A stretch of 64,000 nucleotides of DNA, taken from NCBI GenBank assembly GCA_902651635.1, contig CACRSC010000098.1, positions 82,034 to 146,033 of the forward strand, in the 5' to 3' direction. This document shows positions 36,378 through 45,927 of the stretch, one piece after another. Below the pieces are notes generated by a model. The model was not told the origin of the DNA, ran no database searches, and saw nothing but the letters and a program-made list of their open reading frames with translations. A program made the translations under genes and the position numbers. How positions within the stretch are numbered: the first letter of the stretch is position 1; each line of letters begins with the position of its first letter. The DNA is from Mastigamoeba balamuthi (taxonomy: Eukaryota > Evosea > Mastigamoebida > Mastigamoebidae).

Positions 36378-37974
36378 TGCAGGAGCAGCAGCCGCGGAGC
36401 CCCAAGGCAGAGGCGGGCGTCGTTGAGCTGCTGGCGTCGCCCTCGTGCCGCTGCGCTGCCCTGCGCTCTGTCTCGTTTGCGCACCAGTCGACGCTGTGCT
36501 CTGTCGCTGTGCTGGAGGCCCTGGCAGCGCTGGAGGTGCCTCTGGAGGCTGTGCGGGTGACTGTCAACAGGTGCCAGGGCTGCGACCCCATGCCAGCGGC
36601 CCTCGCGCTGCAGCAGCTGGCGCGCATGCACGGGGTGGTCTGCGGGCTGTCTGAGGGCTACTCAGTCATGGAACCCCAGTGTAGAGCACCGCTTCAGAGC
36701 CTCGTGTTCGAGTCAGTGTCTGCAGAGGCTGTGCTTCTGACGGTCTCCAACGCACCCGGAGGTGTCCTGTCAGACCTCGAGGTGCTTGTGGGCCTGCTCA
36801 TCCGACATGGTCGCCGTAAGGCCATTACGGTGGCACTGGAAGAGCTCAGGTCCAGGTGCCCTGCTCTCAAGATGGTTCGGAGGATGCCCTCCCTGGGCTC
36901 CATCGAGAGTGACACGTTCGACAGCTCGCTCAGTGGCTGCCCTTCACAGACGTCCATCTGAAGCACAACGCTGCGAAGCTTCTCACTGCGGTGCCGGGGC
37001 CTTACCCACTGGTCAAGCGCCTGTGCGTTTGGAGTCTCTGGCAGACCACTTCCCCAACGTGGTCTCCCTGGAGATCTTGAACGAGTTTCACGCCCACGGT
37101 GATGCTGCGAGGACCGCCTCCATTGTGCGCGGCGTGCAGCGGTTCACGTGCCTGCGAGAACTCAGCTGGGATGCCGCCCCGTGTTCGGTATTGGCTGAGG
37201 GAGCTGCGCACACATCCATCCGGAAACTTTCAATCGAACTGTCAACCGGCGTCAACATGTGGACCGCGATGGTTCCCGGACTGCTGGGGTGTCTCGAAGA
37301 TCTTGAGGTAACCCTCAGCGCGGTTGACGTTTCCAAGCCCAACTTCTACGGAGTCACCATGAACGATAGGCGGACCGTGAATCTCGATGTCTCGCCAGCA
37401 CTCAAGCACCTCAAGGTCCGTGTGTTCCCTGGCTTCGACACTGTGCCCAGGGCCTCCAGCCTGGTGTCCGAGCTGCTGCGCAAGGGCACAGGGCTCATGG
37501 ATGCCACGATCTACTGCGGACTCGACGCCCTGCCCTCACTGGCAAACCTCTTCGCGGCCCATCCCGAGTGCATTCCCCACTGCCCAGTCACTGTGGAGCT
37601 GTGGGGCGACGAAGTGCAGAACAGGTGGAATGCGTGCGAGGCGGGAGTGTGCAGGAGTTGATACAGAGGGTGGAGGTGCTCATGGGCAACTGGGAGGCGT
37701 TGCAGCAGGTCGTGGGGTTCTGTTCCCTGCCTCAGAGAGGTCTGCGTGCTCGAACTCGACCTGGAGGAGAGAGTTCGGCGAGATGGTTCCGGGCCATGAT
37801 GCTGAGCTCGTGAAGTTGCTGGCTCTGGTGTGGTCCCTGCCACCAGGCTGTTGGAGGGTGGTGCGCGTGGAAAACTGGACAGTTGGGAGGAGGTTGCGGG
37901 ACATCCTCAGCGGAATCGTGGAGATCGAATGGGATCTACCTGATGAGGGCATTCTGACCAATTCGGATTATTGA
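36378..37974 (+). pseudogene. Decayed copy of the F-box-like gene at 41723-43768
   Basis: Clear homology runs from the segment after the F-box to the C-terminus. The F-box end is missing at the N. About 165 nt are deleted near 36630, and one base is lost near 36921 (frame ends at 36961). About 30 nt are lost near 37010, and one base is lost near 37655 (frame ends at 37661), so later sequence continues in a third frame. Long stretches still read well between the breaks, so decay is recent or some breaks are read errors. Confidence 0.85.
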
Positions 37975-38407
37975 GTCACGTGAGAGAACGGCGTGAATTG
38001 AAGGCAGGTTCACTGACCGTTGATCTAACCTGGAAGATACACTCTCGTTGTGCGTTTGGCTCAAATGGGCAGTATGGATAATGCTACATACGCCTCAGAA
38101 AATATTTTATGTTCAGAGAGAGATTATGAGAAATGAGATGTCAATGCCAAGTTGCGTTTTTGTGAGATAGACAGTGCAGAAATAGCTCTTCCACAAAGGA
38201 ATGACATTTGCGTCACGTTTAGGTCCTGCCCGAGCACCACAGTGTACACACAGATTTCTCGGTGTACACACAGACTAATCACTGAGTACCAAAAAACGGG
38301 TAAAAAAACCCCAATCCAGGGGCTGCTCTGGTGCATCGAGTGCCCATACAACCTCCATCGTCTTGATCTTGTTTCTGTCTCGAGCTTCAGGTCGGCTGAC
38401 TTCTCAT
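37975..38407. other. Intergenic, AT-rich, no gene
   Basis: 433 nt with lower GC (e.g. 38080-38160), between the 3' ends of the decayed F-box copy and the CRN-like gene. A short direct repeat of ACACAGA near 38246-38272. No supported gene. Confidence 0.4.
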
Positions 38408-41400
38408 TCAGAGCAAAGAGGAATAGTCAGTACTCGAGACCTGTGCCCCAAGTACATCAGTAATCATTTTCATGTGCTCTCCGTATTTGTGGCCCCTGTG
38501 GAGGAATTGGCTGAGATTTCTGCGGGTGATAAAGACCAAGATGTCGTCGCCCTCCACATGAGTCTCGCGCCTCACATCTTGGGCTGACAGCTCCAAGTGT
38601 AGGCGAAGTGATCCAGAGATCCTGTACGCATCACGATTCCTCGCATGTGCCATTCGTGCGGGCGTGCTGTCCCTCAGCTCCCCCGAATTGGGCTCGGCTC
38701 CGACATCGTCCTTAAACCGATAGTAACCGCTGATCTGAGTGCGCAGCACGTCAGAGGAGACTCTCGAGTCGTCGGCCACCAGCTTGCGACCAGCAGCATC
38801 CCTGCTACGTACGTGTTCTGCTGTCAATGCCATCACAATTGAATGCAGTTGGCCGGCATCGTCCCTGCAGAAGGTGATGCCATCGGGGCCAGCCTGTGAG
38901 GTTGGCACCAGCAGTACCCCTTCTTCGAATGTTCCATCGAGGAGTTGCTTCAGTAGGTAGTGATCCAACTCCACGGGCTCTCCGTTGGTACACTGGCCCG
39001 ACACTATCAACATGGATTCGGCACAGCCGAATCGGGAGACCCTGAGCGTGGTGCGCTGTGCCCACCACGGTATCTCGGAAAGGACACTGACGAACGGGAG
39101 ATCCGAGATCTTGCTTCCACTCCAGCCGCACAGCGTCTCCATGGCAATCGACTGAAAGGTCTCGGCAGGGCTGAGGAGAAGTCCCCGTGTGATAACCTCT
39201 GGCTCCAACAGCTCTGGCCTATCGAGGTACCTCAATAACCTGTGTCCCAGAGGCAGCGCCTTCTCCAGTGCCACGAAAGCAACGGGTTCGTCGATAATCC
39301 ACGTTGCTCTGTTAGAAGTGCTTTCTGGAGCCAGCGAGCACAGCCCCAAGCCAAGCAGATCTGCCCTTGTCTCACTGGCTACCACGGACCGCCTGTCGCA
39401 GTGCCACAGCCAGTGGTCCAGCGCAGCCGAGAGGCAGTTCTGCAGCAAGGGATACTGGCGAAGGTGCTGTTGGGTTCTCAGAACGAGGGATTCGATAACA
39501 GAGCCAACAGCACTCTCCAACGCTCTCTCGAGAATCTGTTGCTTCGTCTCTCCTTGTTCTCGAGTTCTGAGAGCCCGGACAATCTCGCCGACGACACAGA
39601 ACGAGAAGCGCATGCGCCCGTTCAGCAGCAGCTCGTACCTGCTCGGGATGTGTGTACCACGCAGGTCCAGCATGCTGCAGAGCGCCTCCTTGAGACCCGG
39701 GCAATCAGGGAGCCTCCCGATCGAGTTGATCTCGCATTGCATGGCATCGGCAGAGTCTGCAGCATCGGGGTCCGTGAGGGAGAGCGCTGTTCCCAGTACA
39801 ACGACTGTTGCTTCCATGCCCATGGCGGCTTCGAGGATCGGCGACAGCAATCCCCGAAAGTCACTGTCTTGCAGACGGCTGTTGGAACTGTACGCGGAGA
39901 CACCGTGACGGGGGAAAACGCGAGCGTGCACGCACCTGTCGACAATCCTCTGGGCCTCGTCAATGACCAGGACCATCGCGGTGCTGCTGTCGACAGGAGT
40001 CTGGCCGTCGTCTCTGCATGGCAACGCAGCATCGTGGAGTGCGTTGCACAGGCTCTGGGCACCGTCCTTGGAGAAATGCGACTGGCGGAGGCGCTGAGCG
40101 ATTTCCGACACAGCCGCATCGAGCCAGCCAGCCGCCTGCAGAGCGAAGAAGACCAACGGGTCAAGGCGAGTCCCCTGAGCACCCGTGGAGTTGCTCTTTT
40201 GGTACTCGCGGACGAGTGCATCGAGAACCGCCAGGCGGGCGGCAACCTCGATGTACGCCAGCCTGTAGATGGCCCTGCGGTTGGCCATGCCGCGCTCTGT
40301 CAGCTCCGGCGACGTGAAGTCTGTGGGCGGCATTGCTCCCTTGGAGGCCAGCACCTCGTCGCACGCCCCCACGAACCTACCGAAGCTGCTATCGACAAAG
40401 TCCTGCACGCCAGCATCCTGTGCGTTGCTCTCCCCGGCGACGATGTACACGACGTAGTACCTGTGTGCCAGTTCGACTACTGAGGCCGTCTTGCCTGCCC
40501 CGGACTTGGCCACGACGGCCACTATGTGCTTACTGGCCGATCTGATGCTTGCTGCATCGCCATCGACAATGTCGCTGAGGCTCTGGCCATAGTTCGTCCG
40601 GGGTGCTGCGGCTCTGAGCACGCGCCCCAGCATCGGCAATAGAAGCCTCTGGCGGTGCACAGCAAAGCGGGGCAGGTACTCGAGGGGCAAAGAATACGGT
40701 CCCAGCAGCCGCTGCAGCTCTGCTCTGCCGTCGTCGATGTTCAGCAAGGCCCTCCGCTGCGATGACGGAAGCACCGTCTCAACGAGGCACCGCACGAACT
40801 CCAATGGCTCAACAACTGCCCACTCAGACTGATCAGAGGAATGACAGAAAGGTGCTTGAATACCCGCGAATAGTCTTAGGGAGTGGAGATCCCTATCCAA
40901 AAGGACAGCCAGCAGGTCCTGTTGCGAGTTTATGGCAATCCTCCTCTCGCCCCCGTCAACCGTGCACGTCCACTCGAGAGACCTGTGATGGCAGGGCTCC
41001 ACCAACGAAGCCACAAAGGCGCGAATGGAGCAGATATCACGCTTGACAAGCTTGTGGCCCACCTTTCCTTCGGGCTCAGCGGTCACCTGCACGGAAATCA
41101 ATTTGTCCACCTTGCGCCGCCTTTTCTCGTGCACTTCTGGCTGAATCCCGGTCTCGCCCTCTGCCTCTGCCCTTGGATGCTTCTTGGCTATTGCCAGAGG
41201 CTCGCCTGGCTCGAGCTTCTCTGCATCTGTGTAGGCCCTTTCTCCTGCCTCATGAAGGCTGGGAGAGCCCCGTTCACTGTTTGGCATGATATCGTCCTGC
41301 GTCCGCTTGCCGCATGGCCATGAAGCTGACACATAACCATCAGGAGCCCCGGCTATCTTGCTACGGAAGGTATACGTCAGACTCCTTCCGGTGGGGATCG

Positions 41401-41569
41401 CTATTGCCTTCGCGCAGAGGTTCTCCATCTGCCTGCAGACAGTTTTAAGGGGTGGCAGAATATCGGTAGAATCGCGGGCGACAATCAAATGAACGAGAAA
41501 ATCCAAGGTGGGTCTGGAATATCTAGTGACGATTCCAGGCAAGTTGTGGCCTTGGCCGTTCATTTGCAT
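38408..41569 (-). CDS. CRN-like P-loop NTPase with a possible C-terminal nuclease-like region
   Basis: Single exon, 1053 aa; ATG at 41569 (a second in-frame ATG at 41563). Order: variable head, basic nuclear-localisation-like stretch (about 129-156, KRRRKVDK), a ubiquitin-like-sized module (about 157-235), then an AAA/STAND-type ATPase with Walker A AKSGAGKT (354-361) and Walker B VLVIDEAQR (533-541). After about 350 helical residues the C-terminus has a small alpha/beta region (LHLELSAQD, then DDILVFITRRN) reminiscent of the restriction-endonuclease-like ends of Crinkler (CRN) proteins. CRN-type proteins are nuclear effectors or parts of intragenomic conflict systems, often linked to mobile DNA. 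The ATPase call is firm; the CRN link is moderate. It sits between two F-box gene copies and starts 153 bp from the intact one. Confidence 0.65.
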   Translation of the reverse strand: MQMNGQGHNLPGIVTRYSRPTLDFLVHLIVARDSTDILPPLKTVCRQMENLCAKAIAIPTGRSLTYTFRSKIAGAPDGYVSASWPCGKRTQDDIMPNSERGSPSLHEAGERAYTDAEKLEPGEPLAIAKKHPRAEAEGETGIQPEVHEKRRRKVDKLISVQVTAEPEGKVGHKLVKRDICSIRAFVASLVEPCHHRSLEWTCTVDGGERRIAINSQQDLLAVLLDRDLHSLRLFAGIQAPFCHSSDQSEWAVVEPLEFVRCLVETVLPSSQRRALLNIDDGRAELQRLLGPYSLPLEYLPRFAVHRQRLLLPMLGRVLRAAAPRTNYGQSLSDIVDGDAASIRSASKHIVAVVAKSGAGKTASVVELAHRYYVVYIVAGESNAQDAGVQDFVDSSFGRFVGACDEVLASKGAMPPTDFTSPELTERGMANRRAIYRLAYIEVAARLAVLDALVREYQKSNSTGAQGTRLDPLVFFALQAAGWLDAAVSEIAQRLRQSHFSKDGAQSLCNALHDAALPCRDDGQTPVDSSTAMVLVIDEAQRIVDRCVHARVFPRHGVSAYSSNSRLQDSDFRGLLSPILEAAMGMEATVVVLGTALSLTDPDAADSADAMQCEINSIGRLPDCPGLKEALCSMLDLRGTHIPSRYELLLNGRMRFSFCVVGEIVRALRTREQGETKQQILERALESAVGSVIESLVLRTQQHLRQYPLLQNCLSAALDHWLWHCDRRSVVASETRADLLGLGLCSLAPESTSNRATWIIDEPVAFVALEKALPLGHRLLRYLDRPELLEPEVITRGLLLSPAETFQSIAMETLCGWSGSKISDLPFVSVLSEIPWWAQRTTLRVSRFGCAESMLIVSGQCTNGEPVELDHYLLKQLLDGTFEEGVLLVPTSQAGPDGITFCRDDAGQLHSIVMALTAEHVRSRDAAGRKLVADDSRVSSDVLRTQISGYYRFKDDVGAEPNSGELRDSTPARMAHARNRDAYRISGSLRLHLELSAQDVRRETHVEGDDILVFITRRNLSQFLHRGHKYGEHMKMITDVLGAQVSSTDYSSLL

Positions 41570-41722
41570 AAGCGTGTCCCACTCGGATGGCCAGTGGTGC
41601 GAAGGTCAGAAAGAGCTGTGTGAGACGTGGGAAGAGAGGAGAGGGGAGCGACCTTGACGAGGCCTGTGCACACGGTTTGATTGGTGCCTCTACGTAATCG
41701 ATCTAGAAGCTGTGTTACGGCG

Positions 41723-43768
41723 ATGGCAGTGGGTGCAACGAGAGGCCTCTCCTTGGGTGACCTGCCGCACGTTGTGCTGGAGCACCTGTTGGCCTGGCTC
41801 ACCCCGCACGAGGCCCTCCAGCTGTCCCGCGTGTGCCACAGTGTGCGCCGTGCTGTGCTGGCCCTCTCGTGCTCCTGGTCCTCCCGCATCCCCGTCCTCG
41901 TCCAGCCCTCGTGCCCCCCGCCCCCAGGCCTGGGCCCTCTGGTCCGCATCCACCTCTGCGAGCCACCGCAGCAGCCGCAGCGACTGCAGAAGCACCAGCA
42001 GCGGAGCCCCGAGGCAGAATCTGGTGTAGTTGCGCTGCTGGCGTCGCCCTCGTGCCGCTGCGCTGCCCTGCGCTCTGTCTCATTTGCGCACCAGTCGACG
42101 TTGTGCTCTGTCGCTGTGCTGGAGGCCCTGGCAGCGCTGGAGGCACCTCTGGAGGCTGTGCGGGTGACTGTCAACAGGTGCCAAGGCTGTGACCCTATGC
42201 CTGCAGCCCTCGCGCTGCAGCAGCTTGCGCGCATGCACGCCCGCACGCTGCGCTCCCTGCACGTCTACTGCTACTGCTGGGAGGGCGGGTATTACCCGAT
42301 GGAGGAGGATGAGAACCCGTTCTCCACCGAGGACCCAACGGACCCTGACAACGTGTGGGGCTTCTTGCCCACTAACATTGCGGTCGTCGGGGATGCTGTG
42401 GCCCGTGGGCTGGCCGAGGGCTACGTGGGCATGGATCCCCAGGGCCGAGCTCCTCTTCAGAGCCTCGTTTTCGAGTCGATGTCTGCAGAGGCTGTGCTGC
42501 TGATGGCGCGGAGCGCACCCGGAGGAGCCCTGCCCAACCTTGAGGAGCTCGTGGGCCTGAGAAGCCGGTACGGACCCCAAAAGGCCAGCACGGCGGCGAT
42601 GAGGGAGATCGCATGCAGGTGCCCCACTCTCAGAAGGGTTCAGAGGGTGACCTCCCCCGGAATCATCGAGACAGTTGCGTTGGACAGCACTGCTCAGTGG
42701 CTGCCCTACACCGACGTCCATCTGAAGAACAGCTCTGTGAAACTGCTCGCTGCTGTGCCAGGGCCCTTCCCTCTAGTGACGCACCTGGTCACCTCGATGC
42801 CCCACTGCCTGCCCATCATGGAGTCTCTGGCAGAGCACTTCCCCAACGTGGTCTCCCTGGAGGTCCTGGACGAGTTCCGCACCAACGACGATGCTGCGAG
42901 TCCCGCCTCCATTGTGCGTGGGCTGCTGCAGTTGACGTGCCTGCGAGAGCTCAGCTGGGTGTTTGCCCAGCGCTCTGTCCAGATTGAGGCAGCTGCGCTC
43001 ACGTCCATCCGGAAGCTAGCCATCGACGGGTCTACTGGCAGAAACCTGTGGGCTGCTGTGGTGCCCGGAATGCTGGGCCGTCTCGAGGAGCTTGATGTTC
43101 AGCTCAGCTCTCCCGGCGTTACGACGCCCAACATCTTCGGAGTCATCGTGGATTACAGAGAAGGCCTGCACTTCGATGTCTCGCAGGCCCTCAAGCACCT
43201 CAAGCTCTGCATATTCTCAGGCCTCGACACTGTGCCCAGGGCCTCCAGCCTGATTGCAGAGCTTCTGATCAAGGGCACGGGGCTCGTGGATGCTACGATC
43301 ATTTGCGAGCTTGACTTCCTGCCCTCGCTGGCAAACGTCTTCAAGGTCCTTCCTGAGGGCATTCCCCGGTGCCCAGTCACTTTTGAGCTGTGGAGCGACG
43401 AAGTGCAGACCAGGTGGCTCAAGTGCGACGCTGAGGTGTGCAGGGAGTTGATTCAGAGGGTGGAGGTGCTCAAAGGCAACTGGTGGGCACTGCAGCAGGT
43501 CGTAAGGTTCTGCTCTCCCCGTCTCAGAGAGCTCTGGGTGCTCGAGATCGAGATGGAGGAGAGACAGCGTGGCGAGGTGGTTCCGGGACACGACGCAGAA
43601 CTCGTGATGCTGCTCGCTCTGGTGTGGTCCCTGCCGCCGGGCTACAGGAGGGTGGTGCACGTGGCGAACTCGGCGGTAGGAAGAAGCCTGCGAGACATAC
43701 TCGGTGGCATCGTGGTTGTTGAGAGGGGGATGCCCTACGAGGGGATTCTCAATAGTTTGGTTTTTTGA
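41723..43768 (+). CDS. F-box-like protein with leucine-rich C-terminal region
   Basis: Single exon, 681 aa. The ATG at 41723 gives an F-box directly (GLSLGDLPHVVLEHLLAWLT, then LSRVCHSVRR), residues about 8-45; an upstream open frame lacks ATG. The rest is a series of Leu-rich strand/helix units spaced about 25-40 residues, like a divergent LRR solenoid. F-box proteins hand substrates to SCF ubiquitin ligases through Skp1; the target here is unknown. The degraded relative at 36378-37974 shows a small expanding family. The 153-bp gap to the CRN-like start implies a shared divergent promoter. Confidence 0.75.
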   Translation: MAVGATRGLSLGDLPHVVLEHLLAWLTPHEALQLSRVCHSVRRAVLALSCSWSSRIPVLVQPSCPPPPGLGPLVRIHLCEPPQQPQRLQKHQQRSPEAESGVVALLASPSCRCAALRSVSFAHQSTLCSVAVLEALAALEAPLEAVRVTVNRCQGCDPMPAALALQQLARMHARTLRSLHVYCYCWEGGYYPMEEDENPFSTEDPTDPDNVWGFLPTNIAVVGDAVARGLAEGYVGMDPQGRAPLQSLVFESMSAEAVLLMARSAPGGALPNLEELVGLRSRYGPQKASTAAMREIACRCPTLRRVQRVTSPGIIETVALDSTAQWLPYTDVHLKNSSVKLLAAVPGPFPLVTHLVTSMPHCLPIMESLAEHFPNVVSLEVLDEFRTNDDAASPASIVRGLLQLTCLRELSWVFAQRSVQIEAAALTSIRKLAIDGSTGRNLWAAVVPGMLGRLEELDVQLSSPGVTTPNIFGVIVDYREGLHFDVSQALKHLKLCIFSGLDTVPRASSLIAELLIKGTGLVDATIICELDFLPSLANVFKVLPEGIPRCPVTFELWSDEVQTRWLKCDAEVCRELIQRVEVLKGNWWALQQVVRFCSPRLRELWVLEIEMEERQRGEVVPGHDAELVMLLALVWSLPPGYRRVVHVANSAVGRSLRDILGGIVVVERGMPYEGILNSLVF

Positions 43769-44212
43769 GTCAACACAGAGAGCAGAGTTCGGTCACAGAC
43801 GTGTTCACCGTCGTTGGTCCATGAGAACGTCATTCAGTCACCTTGGGTGTGCAGTGCATTGTGTTTGACTTGCCTCTCGGCATTTACTACTCATGTGCGA
43901 GGTCAAGCAGGCTCAGCTGCAGAGTCTCAACTCTCGTGAGAGCTCGGTATTCACAGGGGGATGCACCCATCCAGAAGCTCGTAACCAACCTGTCTAGTGG
44001 GAGTTTGCAGACGTGGCCAGTGGATTCTCAGTGGATAAAAGAAGAAAAATCCCGCAACCTTACCCAGAGGAATATCTTCCCAGACGAATATCCATGAAAA
44101 CGAAACTTGCTTTTTTATTTGTTTTTCGCATACTGTTTGTCCTGCCTGCTGGTACAGCGCAAGCAGACGAAGTTGCTTGTGTACTCAAGCAGAGGTGTGC
44201 TTCTCTTTGAAA
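43769..44212. other. Intergenic spacer
   Basis: 444 nt, mixed composition, no supported gene. Upstream region of the secreted trefoil-like gene. Confidence 0.35.
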
Positions 44213-45324
44213 ATGGCGAGTCCTCGGAGTGTGGTCGTGCTCGCCGTACTGCTGTGTTTGCCCGGTGCCTGTCTGGCCAACGAGGAATACCACATTATGT
44301 ACACTGTGGTGGAGGGACAGAACCTGTTCCTCTCTAACCTCTGCAGCACGTGCCCGTACGGCAACTCGGATGCGCCTGTGTGCGCCGTCACCTTCCAGAG
44401 TGCGTCTGCTACACCCTCTCGCCTGGCTGCCCCCCTCACACTTGTACGCAGAGGGCATCGCCAACTGGAAGCAGTGCCATGGCCACACCACATCCCCGGT
44501 GGCGTCTAGACCGGAGATGCAGAAGTGGCTTCTGCACGAGTTCGGGGAGCCCTTCCTCAATATCTTGCAGTTGTGGGGGACGGAGGTCGCCAGGTATCTG
44601 ACTGCAAATGGCGACGGAAGGGCTGTAACCACAACGATCATCGGAGACGGCGGAGACCCAGAGCTATACCTCACTGAGGAGATTAACGATGGAAGGAGGA
44701 TCATTAAATCAAGAACCAACAACAAGTACCTGAGGGTCAGAGGCAGCAGCGTCAAAGGGCAGTACGAGTTGGTCTTCGACGCCAGCGAGAAACAGGCCTC
44801 CTCGTGGGTCTTCACCATAACGCCCGAGATACCGTTTCGCGAGGAGATCCACATCATCACGTCGAGGGACACGTTACTGCAGACAAACAAGAAGCTCGAG
44901 ATTAAGCACTTCCACAAGACACCCTGTGAGCTGCTTGCCCCCACTTTGAGAGACCGAGAAGGGCTCACCAGAAAGGATCAAACTGTCCGTTGTGTACGCA
45001 GCGAGTGACCCCAAAACCAAGTGGATCATCGAGCCGGCCGGCGGATACGCAGGTCGCGCAGTGTGCATAAAGAACGTGGGATCGGGCAAGTACATGATGA
45101 CCCCCAAGACGGGTGTCGAGACTTGGAACACGGAATGCGGCCCCGAAAACGGCATGTGGGAGCTCACGTTTGGTGGTGTTGACGACAAACGTGGAACTGC
45201 ATGGTCGATCAGGTCGCATGATAGGGGAACGTACCTGGTGGCCTATGGCGACGATGAGAACCGCGTGAACGTCAACCGCGAAGTTGCCGACACGTGGGAG
45301 CACTTCCTCTTCAAGAGGGTGTAG
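44213..45324 (+). CDS. Secreted protein with beta-trefoil-like repeats
   Basis: Exons 44213-44399, 44452-44925 and 45002-45324 (introns GTGCGT and GTGAGC, both phase 1); 327 aa. A clean signal peptide (SVVVLAVLLCLPGACLA) leads into a short Cys cluster, then two similar beta-rich halves. The pattern 'YL..NGDG', 'KYLRVRG', 'GKYMMTPK' and 'TYLVAYGDDENRV' resembles fascin/hisactophilin/lectin-type beta-trefoil repeats. It is probably an extracellular binding protein, perhaps for sugars; this is fold-level inference only. The second intron rests on GTGAGC plus frame restoration. Confidence 0.62.
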
Positions 45325-45927
45325 CTGCACTCACCGACTCATCCCAGCTGGCAGGGGCCCGTGAACCCACAAAGGGGGGGATGGGCCCAGGAAACCACGA
45401 GTGCCTTGTTGTACTCGCCGTCTCCACTCAGCCTATGCTGCAAGGCCACCGACATGCCCCTCAAAGATGTCAAATACAAAAACAAAGGCGGGTTGTTGTC
45501 TCTGGCATTGCCAACGAGTTCAACGGATCCCACCACCAGCGTTTAGGCATTAGCACGGGTTGAGAGAGCTGTTTCTTAAGATCCGGTGTGTCTATATGAC
45601 TGTATCACGTTGATTTCTTACATGAGCGTTGCAAGAGTGTCGACACTGCGATGCTCTGCCACTGTGGCCTGGTGGGCTCGGCGTGGCCTGGCGCTGGCTC
45701 TCGCACTGTGAGACAGGCAAATTGTAGTGTTTCGTTGTTCTCGGGGTGTTTATCTTGTTATGTGCGTCGTACTCTTCTGTGTGCCAGTTGAAACCGTTTG
45801 TTACAGCGTGCCGAGTGTTCTCTTGCCCGTGTGCTGCACCGCCGCACGCGAGCGCTCCCCGGCAGCCGAGGGAGCGATAGCGCAAGTACCAGTGCGGCCG
45901 CCGGGTGTGTCCGCAGCGCCGCCGCCA
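45325..45927. other. Convergent intergenic spacer
   Basis: About 600 nt between tail-to-tail genes; T/G-rich around 45570-45800. Must contain both 3' UTRs. No supported gene. Confidence 0.4.
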
